NCBI GenBank assembly: GCA_902470095.1 | Contig: CABRFG010000001.1 | Coordinates: 1-64,000 of the forward strand | Direction of reading: 5' to 3' | Source of the DNA: an uncultured Collinsella sp. | GTDB lineage: Bacteria; Actinomycetota; Coriobacteriia; Coriobacteriales; Coriobacteriaceae | Length of the DNA stretch: 64,000 nt | In this document: positions 43,118 to 52,400 of the stretch, piece by piece | Layout of the letters: each line of letters opens with the position of its first letter | Numbering within the stretch: the first letter of the stretch is position 1 | The notes under the pieces: model-generated | Seen by the model: only the letters and a program-made list of their open reading frames with translations | Told to the model about the DNA's origin: nothing | Databases searched by the model: none | Position numbers and translations under genes: made by a program

Positions 43118-45103
43118 TGGCCGAAAAACTCCGCGTCTGCTGCTCGCCAGGGGCGGAAGGTGGCGGGATCGATCTTTACGTGAGCTGCCTCGGGGACGTC
43201 GTACCACTTGACGGTGTAGCCAGCACCATGAGAGCAAAAGACCGAGTCGGGCGTGTTGGGCAGATCGGCCTCGGGCTCATAGGCGGCCGCCTCGATTACG
43301 CGCTCGGCATCATGGCAAGCCGCATAGCCGGCGAACTCTAGGTACAGATGCCCGCGACCACTCGTGTAGGCAGCCACCTCCAGCGCGTAATCCTGCACCT
43401 CAGATGCCGGCACGCGACCCACAAGCTTCGCCCGGTCTCCCGCCATCGTCGGCGGCTCGTACTCGGCACCCATGCGCGTGGCATCCGAGAGTGCCCGGCC
43501 CACGCACTCCCCCGGCACCTCGAGCTCAAAGCGATACCACGGCTCCAGCAGCACCGCAGCATCCGCCTCACGCGCCTGCATGAGTCCCTGTCGAATCGCA
43601 CGGTACGTGGCCTGGCGAAAATCGCCACCCTCGGTGTGTTTGGCATGCGCGCGGCCGCCCGTGGGCGTAATGCGCACATCGGTGATGGGAGAACCGGTCA
43701 GCACGCCCAGGTGATCGCGCTCCATGGCGTTGGTGAGCGCCAGACGTTGCCAGTTAAGATCGAGCTCGTCGGTCGAGGTCACGGTGCCAAACTGCACGCC
43801 CGAACCCGCTGGCAACGGCTCCAGGCGCAGATGCACCTCGGCATAGTGGCGCAGTGGCTCAAAGTGGCCCACGCCCTCGACCGGCTGCGAAATGGTCTCC
43901 TTATAGAGAATGCCGCCAGACTCAAACGCAACCGAAAGGCCAAAGCGATCGGCCAACACCCGCTGCACGACCTCGAGTTGCACGGCGCCCATCAACTGCA
44001 AATGAATCTGCTCAAGATGAGTGTTCCAGCTTACGCCGAGCATGGGATCTTCGTCCGCCAACTCAGTCAGTGCTTTGAACACCGCATGGACATCGTGTTC
44101 GCCCGGAAGCACCGTATAGGTGAGGACCGGCGCAATGACAGGCGCATCGCCCGCGGGCTCCGCGCCCAGGGCGTCCCCCGGGCGAACGTGCGCAAGACCC
44201 GTCACGGCACAAATACCGCCAGCAGCAACTTCTTGGGCAAGCTCATACTTTTCGCCGTTATAGATGCGTACCTGATCGACCTTCTGCTCCCATGCCTCGG
44301 CACCGGAACGTCCACCAATCATCTGTTTTGCCGCCGGTCACTTTAACCCATGCCAAGCGCTCGCCGCGAACACCTTGGCTGACACGATAGACGCGCGCGG
44401 CAAACTCCGGGAGCCATGTCTGTTCACGCATCAGCGCACATATGCCATCCAGCAGCTCGTCCACGCCTTGATCCCTGAGCGCCGAGCCGGCAAAACAGGG
44501 AAAGAGCTTGCGCTCGGTAACCATGCGCGACAGCGTTGCGACAGAAAGCTCACCCGCCTCAAGAAACTCCTCGAGCGCTTCTTCGTCTAACGCGGCAGCG
44601 TCTTCCTGAACGCCACCACCCGTCAGCAGTTCGTTGGCATCCAGGCAGCCCTCGGAAAGACGTTGCCCAAGTTGTGCCAGCAAAACATCGCGGCCGGGAT
44701 TCTCCAAATCGATTTTGTTGATATAGATGAACGTCGGGATGTCATAGCGTGCAAGCAGGCGCCACAGGGTTTCGGTGTGCCCCTGCACGCCGTCGTTGGC
44801 GCCCACAACTAAAATCGCGTAGTCCAGCGCGCGCAATGTGCGCTCCGCCTCGGCCGAAAAATCGACATGCCCCGGTGCATCCACGAGCATGACGTGGGTA
44901 TCGCCATGGTCGAGTACGGCCTGCGACGAGAAAATCGTGATGCCGCGCTCGCGCTCGATCTCGTTCGTGTCCAGATGCGAATCACCATCGTCCACGCGGC
45001 CGCGCTTGCGAATGCGACCCGCGTTGAACAGCATGGCCTCGGCCAGCGTAGTCTTGCCGGCATCGACATGCGCCAAGATTCCAACGACCACTTGCTTCGA
45101 CAT
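43111..45103 (-). pseudogene. TetM/TetO-like ribosomal protection GTPase, one-base frameshift
   Basis: Two overlapping frames: 45103 to 44258 (GTPase part: GILAHVDAGKTTLAEAM, ERERGITI, DAPGHVDFSAEAERTLRALD, NKIDLEN) and a second one to 43111 (domains II-V: MLGVSWNTHLEQIHLQLMGA, ending SHGAGYTVKWYDVPEAA). The first frame goes wrong after VKVTGGK. Removing one A from the A4 run (plus-strand T4 at 44326-44329) gives GGKQMIGGRSGAEAWEQKV and joins both. Intact length would be about 663 residues, near TetM (639). GAGGAG precedes the ATG. It could be a true lesion, a phase-variable run or a sequencing error. Whether it protects from tetracycline is unknown. Confidence 0.88.
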
Positions 45104-45290
45104 GGCTCTCCTCTAATTACAAGCCCATCGCACGCGGCAACGGGCGTTCACGCTCCACACTGGATGATACAATTTACGGGCCGGCGGGCGAAGCGGGCCC
45201 TATCCCCCGACCAAGCTCATCGCCCCGCGTTGCCGCGCGGCGATTTTCGTAGGTTCGCGCCTTGCGAAAGCCGGCTTGCAAAACAGCGCA

Positions 45291-45330
45291 GCGAACGAAA
45301 ATGGCCCCGGGTGGGACCATTTTCGTTCGC
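45291..45330. terminator. Strong terminator-like hairpin
   Basis: GCGAACGAAAATGG (45291-45304) pairs perfectly with CCATTTTCGTTCGC (45317-45330). It lies between the GNAT gene end and the TetM-like gene start. Confidence 0.85.
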
Positions 45331-45357
45331 GCGAATTATTGATATGAGGCGTCGCTC

Positions 45358-45846
45358 TTACGCCTCGCGCAGCCAATCAAACGCGACGCGCGGCGTACCG
45401 TCCGACACATATACGATACCGGCGCGCTTAAACCCGGCCTTGGCGATGGCACCCTGCATAGGCAGGTTATCTTGGTGCGTGTCGATACGCAGATGGTCGA
45501 TACGTTCCTTGGCAAAGGCAAACATCGCGGCCGCAACGCCATGCGTGGTGCCGTCGGATGCCACGCGGTGCAGCACAGCATACGGGGCGTCGCCGTGCCA
45601 CTGGCCGCCCTCGATCGCATCGTAGGAGCTGTCCGGCCCCGGCAGAAAGGCAAACGTCGCTACCACGCGGCCGTCGACTTCGCACACATAGCTGCCACCG
45701 GCAGCTATATCGGCAGCCAGCTGCTCGGCAGAAGGTGTGCCCTCGGGCCACTGCGTGGCGTTGCCATGCGCGCGCATAAAGGCGCGGGCGACGTCATAGA
45801 TAGCCATGACGGCGGGAATGTCGGTATCGAGGGTTTTTCTGATCAT
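45358..45846 (-). CDS. GNAT-family N-acetyltransferase
   Basis: 162 residues from ATG 45846 (the codon before is GTG). GNAT pattern: MIRKTLDTDIPAVMAIYDVA, then VCEVDGRVVATFAF (beta 4), VLHRVASDGTTHGVAAAMF (degenerate acetyl-CoA loop) and LRIDTHQDNLPMQGAIAKAGF. An acetyl-CoA-dependent transferase of unknown substrate. Common in Firmicutes and Coriobacteria. Single gene. Confidence 0.9.
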   Translation of the reverse strand: MIRKTLDTDIPAVMAIYDVARAFMRAHGNATQWPEGTPSAEQLAADIAAGGSYVCEVDGRVVATFAFLPGPDSSYDAIEGGQWHGDAPYAVLHRVASDGTTHGVAAAMFAFAKERIDHLRIDTHQDNLPMQGAIAKAGFKRAGIVYVSDGTPRVAFDWLREA

Positions 45847-45923
45847 CACGCGGCAACCTCACGTTTATTGGTATCACTTTGATTGGGCAATGATACCAGC
45901 GTTTGGAGAGAGGCGCGAAGCAG

Positions 45924-46220
45924 ATGGGAAGCAAAAAGCGAGCCGCCTGGTCAAAGGCCAAAAGCGAGTTTTTGGGCGCTGCTACCGGCGGCGATATGAG
46001 CGACCTGTTTGCGCGCGAGGACGAGCGCCGCGACGCCCTGGACGCCGAGCGCGATGAAGCCTGGCGTTACAAGTCGTGCGAACGCAAAAACCGTTACGAC
46101 ACACGCGCCGAGGCCGAGGCAGTTATGGCCGACTGCGAAAACCGCGGGCGGCGTGGTTTGGCCTGCTACAAATGCGAATACTGCGGCGGCTGGCACCTGA
46201 CGTCGCACCCTTGGAAATAG
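45924..46220 (+). CDS. Small conserved-looking protein with C-terminal CxxC zinc-knuckle motif
   Basis: 98 residues from ATG 45924 (GAGAGG upstream; an ATG at 45903 is also in frame). The N-terminal half is basic and helical (GSKKRAAWSKAKSEFLG). The end reads KNRYDTRAEAEAVMADCENR then CYKCEYCGGWHLTSHP. The YxCxYCGGWHLT ending is also seen in small phage- or plasmid-associated proteins of actinobacteria and may bind zinc. No function can be given. Confidence 0.75.
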   Translation: MGSKKRAAWSKAKSEFLGAATGGDMSDLFAREDERRDALDAERDEAWRYKSCERKNRYDTRAEAEAVMADCENRGRRGLACYKCEYCGGWHLTSHPWK

Positions 46221-46268
46221 GGACCACATCGGCACGGCACTAGCGAAGCCCCGGTAATCGCACGCAAG

Positions 46269-46973
46269 TTACGGGCGCGGCGGCACCAAAACATCGTAAC
46301 GAACGGCCTTACCCGCAAGTTGATAGCTCGGCTTTATGCCGGCGAGCAACGGGCCCTTCACCGGCCGTTTGATAACGACTTTGCGCGGATGCACCGCAAG
46401 CGCTGCCTGGACCAGCGCCTCCTCATCGGCGCACGGCTGCTCCAAGTGATGCAGCAGCTGGAACTTCTTTTTCACCGCCGCGCTCTTGGTGCGCTCGGGA
46501 AACATGGGGTCCAGGTACACCGCATCGGGAGCGGCAAGCTCGCCCCGCCCGATCAGTTCAGCTGTATGGCGAAGGCCGGCAATGCTGTCCTCGCCCGCAT
46601 GAAGGCGCATGCGAGCCACGGCAGCCGCAAGCGCCGGATCATCTGCCGCGCGATCCAGGGCATCCTTGAGGAGCGCCGCGATCACGCAATCCTGCTCATA
46701 CAGATCGACGGTAAAGCCCGCGGCCGCCAGCAGTAGCGAATCCTCGCCAAAGCCCGCCGTGGCATCAATCGCCCATGGGCTCTCGATGCCTTTTGTGCGC
46801 GCAGCCTTTATCAGCAGCTCTTGCTGCAGACGGCCCTGCTTGAGCCGCGGAAGCATGCGAGTAAAATCGGCACGCAGTTCCATCGTGCCGTCGGTGAGCG
46901 TGAGGCCCTCGGACGTCCCGGTCAGCTCAAGCCCCGCGGCCCGTGCAATAGAAAAGGGATCGACGACGTCCAT
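46269..46973 (-). CDS. rsmJ: 16S rRNA (guanine1516-N2)-methyltransferase RsmJ-like
   Basis: 234 residues with AAGGAG before the ATG. SAM-binding motif IDATAGFGEDSLLLAAAGF and the RsmJ signature YLDPMFPERTKSAAVKKK, then VVIKRPVKGPLLAG. It would methylate N2 of G1516 in 16S rRNA. Single gene. Confidence 0.88.
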   Translation of the reverse strand: MDVVDPFSIARAAGLELTGTSEGLTLTDGTMELRADFTRMLPRLKQGRLQQELLIKAARTKGIESPWAIDATAGFGEDSLLLAAAGFTVDLYEQDCVIAALLKDALDRAADDPALAAAVARMRLHAGEDSIAGLRHTAELIGRGELAAPDAVYLDPMFPERTKSAAVKKKFQLLHHLEQPCADEEALVQAALAVHPRKVVIKRPVKGPLLAGIKPSYQLAGKAVRYDVLVPPRP

Positions 46974-47036
46974 GGGTACTCCTTAACAAGCAAAACGAAT
47001 ACGTGAGCGCCGTTTATGTCGGCACCCAACCGTCCG

Positions 47037-47180
47037 CTATTGTCCCACATGCGACATGGCCCACAGCATCCCAATGCAAAGCACCGCCATCAATCCCGTG
47101 CACACGGCAGCGATCACAGAATCACCCATGCGCCTTCCCAACGACCGCGGCTCATGCACTTGCCCTGCTCCGTACATCAT
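47037..47180 (-). CDS. 47-residue single-pass membrane protein
   Basis: Found by direct reading of a 440-bp gap; ATG 47180 follows AAGGAGG closely. The protein has a polar basic start (MMYGAGQVHEPRSLGRR) and one membrane helix (DSVIAAVCTGLMAVLCIGML) before WAMSHVGQ. No family recognised. Its excellent ribosome site makes chance unlikely. The rest of this gap (47181-47333) shows nothing else clear. Confidence 0.65.
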   Translation of the reverse strand: MMYGAGQVHEPRSLGRRMGDSVIAAVCTGLMAVLCIGMLWAMSHVGQ

Positions 47181-47333
47181 GGCTCCTCCTTGAGACCAGC
47201 TCTTACCATGGACCCATCATCGCAGCGCCGCGCATACGCTGCCATCGATTTGACTTACGCCCAGCTTTCCTTTTTGAAAGGTTGGGTTTGGCTGCGCGGG
47301 CTCAATGCGCTTTCAAACGCATGCATCGCCGCG

Positions 47334-47362
47334 TTGAACTACAATGTGCTTCACCATATGTG
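47334..47362 (+). promoter_or_regulatory. Candidate promoter for the 133-residue membrane protein
   Basis: TTGAAC, 17 bp, then TATGTG, 50 bp upstream of the ATG at 47413. ATGTGC/GCACAT symmetry overlaps the -10 box. Confidence 0.4.
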
Positions 47363-47412
47363 CAGCACATGAGGTGCGCCAAGTTGGCGTACTCGTATCG
47401 AAAGGACCAGCC

Positions 47413-47814
47413 ATGAGCTTCACTCGCAAGACTCTCAAAATCCTTGCTCTCATCTACTTTGTTTTGGGCATCGCCAGCCTCGTCACCGCCGGCGTCGGTA
47501 TCGCCACGGGCGGTCTCGATTCCACGTACGGTTCGTACGCCACGCTCGCAGCGGTCGTGCTTATCGCCAAGGGTCTCGTCGACCTTGCCGCAGGCGTCGC
47601 CGGTATCAAGGGCGCCAACAAGCCTTCGCAGGTGGACGGCGCGTTTAAGCTCGGTATTGTTGCCGCGGTCGCCACGCTTGCCCAAGCGGTGCTCACGCTT
47701 CCCGCGTTTGGCGGCGACGCCATCAACTTTGGCGCCTTTGTCATCGTGGTGTACGACCTGTTCTTTGTCCAGCAGGCACACGCCGTTAAGGCCGAGAACA
47801 AGGACCGCCTGTAA
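47413..47814 (+). CDS. Four-helix membrane protein of unknown function
   Basis: 133 residues from ATG 47413, with AAAGGA upstream. Four hydrophobic helices: ILALIYFVLGIASLVTAG, LAAVVLIAKGLVDLAAG, LGIVAAVATLAQAVLTL and FGAFVIVVYDLFFVQQA. It resembles small DUF-type membrane proteins in gut actinobacteria but has no catalytic motif. Followed by a strong terminator. Confidence 0.82.
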   Translation: MSFTRKTLKILALIYFVLGIASLVTAGVGIATGGLDSTYGSYATLAAVVLIAKGLVDLAAGVAGIKGANKPSQVDGAFKLGIVAAVATLAQAVLTLPAFGGDAINFGAFVIVVYDLFFVQQAHAVKAENKDRL

Positions 47815-47852
47815 GCGCTCGCTTCTCATAACCTCTGCAGCCAAGCAACTAA

Positions 47853-47888
47853 AAAGGGCCGATCGCGCATCTCCGCGGTCGGCCCTTT
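47853..47888 (+). terminator. Intrinsic terminator of the four-helix protein
   Basis: AAAGGGCCGA (47853-47862) pairs with TCGGCCCTTT (47879-47888), with GCG/CGC pairing inside. Confidence 0.92.
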
Positions 47889-47905
47889 ACGTTTGCCCAG
47901 ATAAA

Positions 47906-47940
47906 ACCTACCAAAATAAACCTGTCCCTTTTTGGCAGGT
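47906..47940. repeat. Dispersed hairpin repeat R5
   Basis: Nearly identical to R1 (one change, ACCTACC for ACCTGCC, which breaks a base pair). It lies 2 nt before the rlmA stop codon and may end that transcript. Confidence 0.85.
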
Positions 47941-47942
47941 TG

Positions 47943-48758
47943 TTAGCTGTGGCGGTACTCGGCGATGATGAAGTCGATGTCAGTCTGAAGGGTATCGAGG
48001 TTTGCCAGGCGCTCTTTGTCGGCGGGGCGCGTGCGGTAGTAGTACGGCGTCATCTGGAACACCGCCTCGATGTCCGCCTGGGTCTGAAGCGTAATATTCG
48101 CAGACACCCGCTGCGTTCCGACCAACTCGAGCTCGGTGGTCTTCGGCAGCTTCTCGTCGTTAAGGTACGGCGTGTCGTAGAGTACCTCCTTGAGCCCAAA
48201 CAGATGGCGGGCACCCGGCACCACGGTGTAAAGCGAACCCTCCGGTGCCAGCACGCGGGCAAACTCGCGCTCATTAAAGGGAGCAAAGAGCTCGGTCACC
48301 ATATCGAAGGCGCCATCGGGCACGGGGATATCCTTCATGTTGGCCACAAAATAGGTCGCATCGCCGCGCTTGGCCGCAAGGCGCACCATCTCTTTGCCCA
48401 GGTCGAACCCGTAAGCATCCACGCCCGGCACTGCGCCCATGGCGCTGGTGTAATAGCCCTCGCCGCAGCAAATATCGAGCAAGGTCATGGGGCCGTTCGC
48501 AGACGCTGCACGCCCAGACACCCGCTCGCTCACGAGCTCGACCATTGCATCGCGCAACGGCGCATAGTATCCACGGTTCAGAAAGTCGCGACGGCTGCGC
48601 GCCTGCGACTTGGGATCACCCATGGAGTCGCCGCTCTTGGACGAGCGCAGTAGATATAGATAGCCCTCGCGAGCACGGTCAAACCGGTGTCCGCCCGCGC
48701 ATGCGGCCCCGCGCTCGTCGTCCACCAACGGCTCATGGCAAACGGGACACAACAACAT
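47943..48758 (-). CDS. rlmA: 23S rRNA (guanine-N1)-methyltransferase RlmA-type
   Basis: 271 residues with AAGGAG before the ATG. N-terminal zinc finger with four ligands (CPVCHEPL...CAGGHRFDRAREGYLYLL) is the mark of RlmA; SAM-binding region LLDICCGEGYYTSAM and GFDLGKEMVRLAAKR; then VPDGAFDMVTELFAPF. It should methylate G745 or G748 in domain II of 23S rRNA; the G748 version can influence tylosin susceptibility. Confidence 0.92.
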   Translation of the reverse strand: MLLCPVCHEPLVDDERGAACAGGHRFDRAREGYLYLLRSSKSGDSMGDPKSQARSRRDFLNRGYYAPLRDAMVELVSERVSGRAASANGPMTLLDICCGEGYYTSAMGAVPGVDAYGFDLGKEMVRLAAKRGDATYFVANMKDIPVPDGAFDMVTELFAPFNEREFARVLAPEGSLYTVVPGARHLFGLKEVLYDTPYLNDEKLPKTTELELVGTQRVSANITLQTQADIEAVFQMTPYYYRTRPADKERLANLDTLQTDIDFIIAEYRHS

Positions 48759-48813
48759 GGCAACTCCTTAGCGCGAACAACACAACGCCCACCATTGTCG
48801 CACGCCTTCCCCA

Positions 48814-48906
48814 CCTAGTCATTGGGGACGTTCTTGAATGTCTAGTTAGAAGAGATAAGGAGTGTCCCCAGCTGTCGGCAGAAAAGGAACGTCCCTAAGT
48901 GCCGAC
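48814..48906. repeat. Dispersed hairpin repeat R6 (two hairpins)
   Basis: CTAGTCATT/AATGTCTAG (48814-48844) encloses GGGGACGTTCTTG; a second hairpin GTCGGCA/TGCCGAC (48874-48906) encloses AAAGGAACGTCCC. Close to R7 at 62630-62686. Between rlmA and MATE starts. Confidence 0.75.
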
Positions 48907-48974
48907 TGAATGCATTAGGAGTATCATCGTCTGCGCAAATAAGCACGAAATAGCATGTTAGAGATTGAGAGCGT

Positions 48975-50357
48975 ATGGCTGATACCGCATCTAAGCACAT
49001 TGACATGATCACCGGCTCGCTGTGGCGAAATATTCCCCTGTTCGCCTTCCCCGTGGCCGCCACGAGCATCTTGGAGCAGCTGTCGAACCTCATCGCCACG
49101 GTCATCATCGGTAACTTCTCGGGCGACCAGGGAACCCTCGCCATGGCGGCGGTCGGCTCCAATGTTCCGCTTACCAGTCTTATGCTCAACCTGTTTATTG
49201 GCATGTCGCTTGGCTCCAACGTGGTCATCGCCAACGCTATCGGCCGCAACGATCAGAACATGGTCAAACGCGCCGTCCATACCTCGATTTTAATGGCGCT
49301 CGTGGGCTTTGTCGTCATCGCGCTGGGCGAGATCTTTGCCGAGTCCATGCTCGCCGCGCTCAACGTTCCCGCCGAAACCATGCCGCTCGCCTCGCTCTAC
49401 CTGCGCGTCTTTTTGCTCAGCCTGCCCTCGATCTTGCTCTACAACTTTGAGGCCGCGATCTTCCGCTCCGTCGGCATCACCCGCATGCCGCTGCAGGCGC
49501 TTGCCGTGTCCACCGTCCTCAACATTGGCCTGGACCTCATCTTTGTCCCCGTACTCCACTGGGGCGTCGCAGGCGTCGCCATCGCCACCGCCATCGCCTA
49601 CACCGTCAGCGCCGCCACGCTCTTTATCCGCCTGCTCAAGACCGACTCCGTCGTCCGCGTCACCCCACGCGACCTGGCTATCGACCCCGTCGCCCTCAAG
49701 CGCATCGTCAAGATTGGCCTGCCCGCCGGCATCCAAAGCGCCGTCTTTGCCGTCGCCAACATCATCATCCAGTCTGCCATCAACAGTCTGGGCACCGAGG
49801 TCATGGCCGCATCGAGCGCCGCCATGAGCCTGGAGTACGTGTGCTACAACCTGCTCAACAGCTTTAGCCAGGCGTGCACCACCTTTGTGGGACAAAACCA
49901 CGGTGCCCGCCAGATTGACCGCTGCACCAAGACGCTCAAGGTCTGCCTGGTCGAAGGCGGCATCGTTGCGCTCACCACGATTGTCGTCATTGTCGGCCTG
50001 GGGCGCGAGATCCTGTCGCTGTTCAACAGCGATCCCAACATCGTCTCGATCGGCTATATCCGCGTGTGCTCGATCTTCCCGGCATACGCCTTTAGCATGT
50101 TCTACGAAAACATGTCCGGTTATCTGCGCGGCTTTGGCATCTCGCTCACGCCCGCCCTCATCACCATGATCTGCGTCTGCGGCATCCGCTTCTATTGGGT
50201 GTTCTGCGTGTTCCCGCACTTCCGCACTTTTGCGAACATCATGATGGTCTCCCCCATCAGCCTGGGCACTACGGCGTTCTTTATGGTCGTGGCGGTACTA
50301 CTTTGCCACCCGGCACGCACCTATCGCGCCACCCAAGCCAAAGCGACAGCCCGCTAA
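48975..50357 (+). CDS. MATE-family efflux transporter
   Basis: 460 residues with 12 helices in two halves. First half: PLFAFPVAATSILEQLSNLI and NLFIGMSLGSNVVIANAIGR; second half: IGLPAGIQSAVFAVANIII and NLLNSFSQACTTFVGQNHGA. Both halves begin with the conserved MATE Pro-bearing helix. Uses H+ or Na+ gradient to export cationic drugs or metabolites; substrate unknown. Ribosome site weak. Single gene. Confidence 0.94.
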   Translation: MADTASKHIDMITGSLWRNIPLFAFPVAATSILEQLSNLIATVIIGNFSGDQGTLAMAAVGSNVPLTSLMLNLFIGMSLGSNVVIANAIGRNDQNMVKRAVHTSILMALVGFVVIALGEIFAESMLAALNVPAETMPLASLYLRVFLLSLPSILLYNFEAAIFRSVGITRMPLQALAVSTVLNIGLDLIFVPVLHWGVAGVAIATAIAYTVSAATLFIRLLKTDSVVRVTPRDLAIDPVALKRIVKIGLPAGIQSAVFAVANIIIQSAINSLGTEVMAASSAAMSLEYVCYNLLNSFSQACTTFVGQNHGARQIDRCTKTLKVCLVEGGIVALTTIVVIVGLGREILSLFNSDPNIVSIGYIRVCSIFPAYAFSMFYENMSGYLRGFGISLTPALITMICVCGIRFYWVFCVFPHFRTFANIMMVSPISLGTTAFFMVVAVLLCHPARTYRATQAKATAR

Positions 50358-50384
50358 ACACCGCGCTCAACGCCACGCCAGTCA

Positions 50385-51251
50385 TTAATTGACAATATGC
50401 GAGCTCATATAGTCGATAAAGCGCCTCGTGGCGATGGGCATGGTGTCCCAGCTGCGCCAGGCGGCCACCACGTCGCGCGAGGGGGCATGCACGATGGGAC
50501 GCACGCGAATATCGGTCTGCATGCCCTCGACGGTACGGCGATACAGCATGCTCACGCCTAGGCCCTCCTCGACCATCGCCATGATGGTGTAGTCGTCGGT
50601 CACCTCGCTCGTCACGTGCGGCGACAGCCCATGCGCCGCAAATGCATCGAGTACTAGGCTCTGTTCGCCCTCATCCAGCAGCACAAACGGCTCGGACGCC
50701 AGGTCGGCGAGTGTCACCTTTTCCTTTGCCGTCAGCGGATGCGTGGCCGGCAACAATGCCACCAACTCGTCGTGATAGACCACGCGCTTCTCGAGCCCCG
50801 CGGTAAACCCGCGTGCCGTAAAGCAATAATCGACCACGCCATCGTGCACCCACTGGGCGTTGCGCGTGTAATCGCCCTGCTTGAGGGTAAAGTGCACGCC
50901 CGGGTGCAGGGCTCCAAAGTCGCGGATTACGCGCGGCAACACGGTACGGCTCACGTTGGTAAACGTCGCAATGCGAATATCAGTCGAGGAGAGCCCCAGC
51001 AGCTCCTGGCGCTTGCCCTCGAGCTCGGCCTCGGCAGTTACGATCTGTCGCAGATACGGCAGATACTGCTTGCCATCGCGCGTAAGCGACACACCCTGTT
51101 TTCTGCGCTCGATAAGCGTGGTACCCAGCTCGCGTTCAAGCGCCTTGACGGCCTGGCTCACCGCACTTTGCGTATAGCCCAGCTCGTCCGCCGCGCGTTT
51201 CAGGCTGCCGCGATCGACCACCATACAAACAATCTGATACCGCGATGCCAT
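50385..51251 (-). CDS. LysR-family regulator divergent from an EamA transporter
   Basis: 288 residues, GGAGG before the ATG. HTH: RGSLKRAADELGYTQSAVSQ. Effector domain: IRIATFTNVSRTVLPRVIRD, VEEGLGVSMLYRR. It resembles the LysR at 3496-4353 in length and in the AMVEDGLGVS/AMVEEGLGVS segment. The intergenic gap (51252-51409) holds a palindrome AAAACGTTTT (51277-51286) and AT-rich sequence; it probably controls the EamA gene. Confidence 0.93.
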   Translation of the reverse strand: MASRYQIVCMVVDRGSLKRAADELGYTQSAVSQAVKALERELGTTLIERRKQGVSLTRDGKQYLPYLRQIVTAEAELEGKRQELLGLSSTDIRIATFTNVSRTVLPRVIRDFGALHPGVHFTLKQGDYTRNAQWVHDGVVDYCFTARGFTAGLEKRVVYHDELVALLPATHPLTAKEKVTLADLASEPFVLLDEGEQSLVLDAFAAHGLSPHVTSEVTDDYTIMAMVEEGLGVSMLYRRTVEGMQTDIRVRPIVHAPSRDVVAAWRSWDTMPIATRRFIDYMSSHIVN

Positions 51252-51409
51252 CGTGCCTCCATATCAATGCAGCCGTAAAACGTTTTGCCAGGGCTTTTCC
51301 CGCCAACATTAGCATTTCTTAATCATACTGAAGATACATTCGCTTTACTACATCCAAATCTGGGAGCAGAATCCCTTTTACGAAATCGTTCTGTAACAAA
51401 AGGAGTCCC

Positions 51410-52312
51410 ATGGATCGCAAAAAAGCAATCGCGCTCTCATTTTCCGTTCCCGTCGCATGGGGCTTTTCGTACCCCCTTATGAAGATCGGCATGGACAGCA
51501 TGAACGCCACGAGCATCGTCGCGCTGCGCTGCATCATCGCCTTTGCGGCCTGCCTACTGCTCTTCCACAGGCGCGCGTTCCGTATCAACCGCGATCTTAT
51601 GGTCCGCGCCGCCATCATCGGCGCCATTATGGCAACCGAGCTCACCTGCATGTGCCTGGGCTCCAGCCTCACCTCTGCCTCCACCGCCGGTTTTTTGCAG
51701 AGCCTGACGGTCGTGATCGTGCCGTTTGCCAACGCCGCCCTGCTGCGTCGCGCCCCCGAACGCAAAGTGCTCGTCGGCACCGCCATCGTCACCTGCGGCA
51801 TGCTGCTGCTCTCGGGCGCCGACTTTACCAGCCTGAATCCCGGCGCGATCATCATGCTGCTCTCGGCCTTTATCTATGCCGGCCATATCATTGTGGCGAA
51901 GCGCTTTGTCGAAGATGTCGACCCGCTGGCCCTGGGCGTTTGGCAGCTGGGCTTCGGCGGCTTGTTCTCGGGCATCGCTGCATTCACCTTTGGCGGCCTC
52001 ACGCTTCCCGGCACGCCGGGCGAGGTCGCGGTCGTCGTCGCGCTCGCACTCATCTGCTCTGCCTACGGCTTTATCACCCAGACGCTCGTGCAGCCCCACG
52101 TGCCCGCCGAGACCACCGGCTTCGCCTTCTCGCTCGAGCCGGTCTGCTCCGCCGTCTTCTCGTTCTTCCTGGTTGGCGAGGTCCTGAGCCCCATCGCCTT
52201 CTTTGGCGCCGCTCTCATCCTCACCGGCGTCATGGCGGCAACCGTCGAGCTTCCGCGCCTTCGCGCACATGAACAGGCTCGCATGGCAGGAGCGCCCGAG
52301 CACGTTTCGTAG
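51410..52312 (+). CDS. EamA/DMT-family membrane transporter
   Basis: 300 residues with ten helices, AAAAGGAG before the ATG. Repeat 1: PVAWGFSYPLMKIGMD and GSSLTSASTAGFLQSLTVV; repeat 2: LSAFIYAGHIIVAKRFVED and FSLEPVCSAVFSFFLVGEVL. Most likely exports an amino acid or drug-like metabolite. Partner of the divergent LysR. Confidence 0.93.
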   Translation: MDRKKAIALSFSVPVAWGFSYPLMKIGMDSMNATSIVALRCIIAFAACLLLFHRRAFRINRDLMVRAAIIGAIMATELTCMCLGSSLTSASTAGFLQSLTVVIVPFANAALLRRAPERKVLVGTAIVTCGMLLLSGADFTSLNPGAIIMLLSAFIYAGHIIVAKRFVEDVDPLALGVWQLGFGGLFSGIAAFTFGGLTLPGTPGEVAVVVALALICSAYGFITQTLVQPHVPAETTGFAFSLEPVCSAVFSFFLVGEVLSPIAFFGAALILTGVMAATVELPRLRAHEQARMAGAPEHVS

Positions 52313-52400
52313 ACCCCACTCTTCATACAGCCGCGGCATAAAGGCAACCGGTGCGCCTTTACAATAGATGCCAATAGAGCATCTGGCATAAAGGAGCCCC

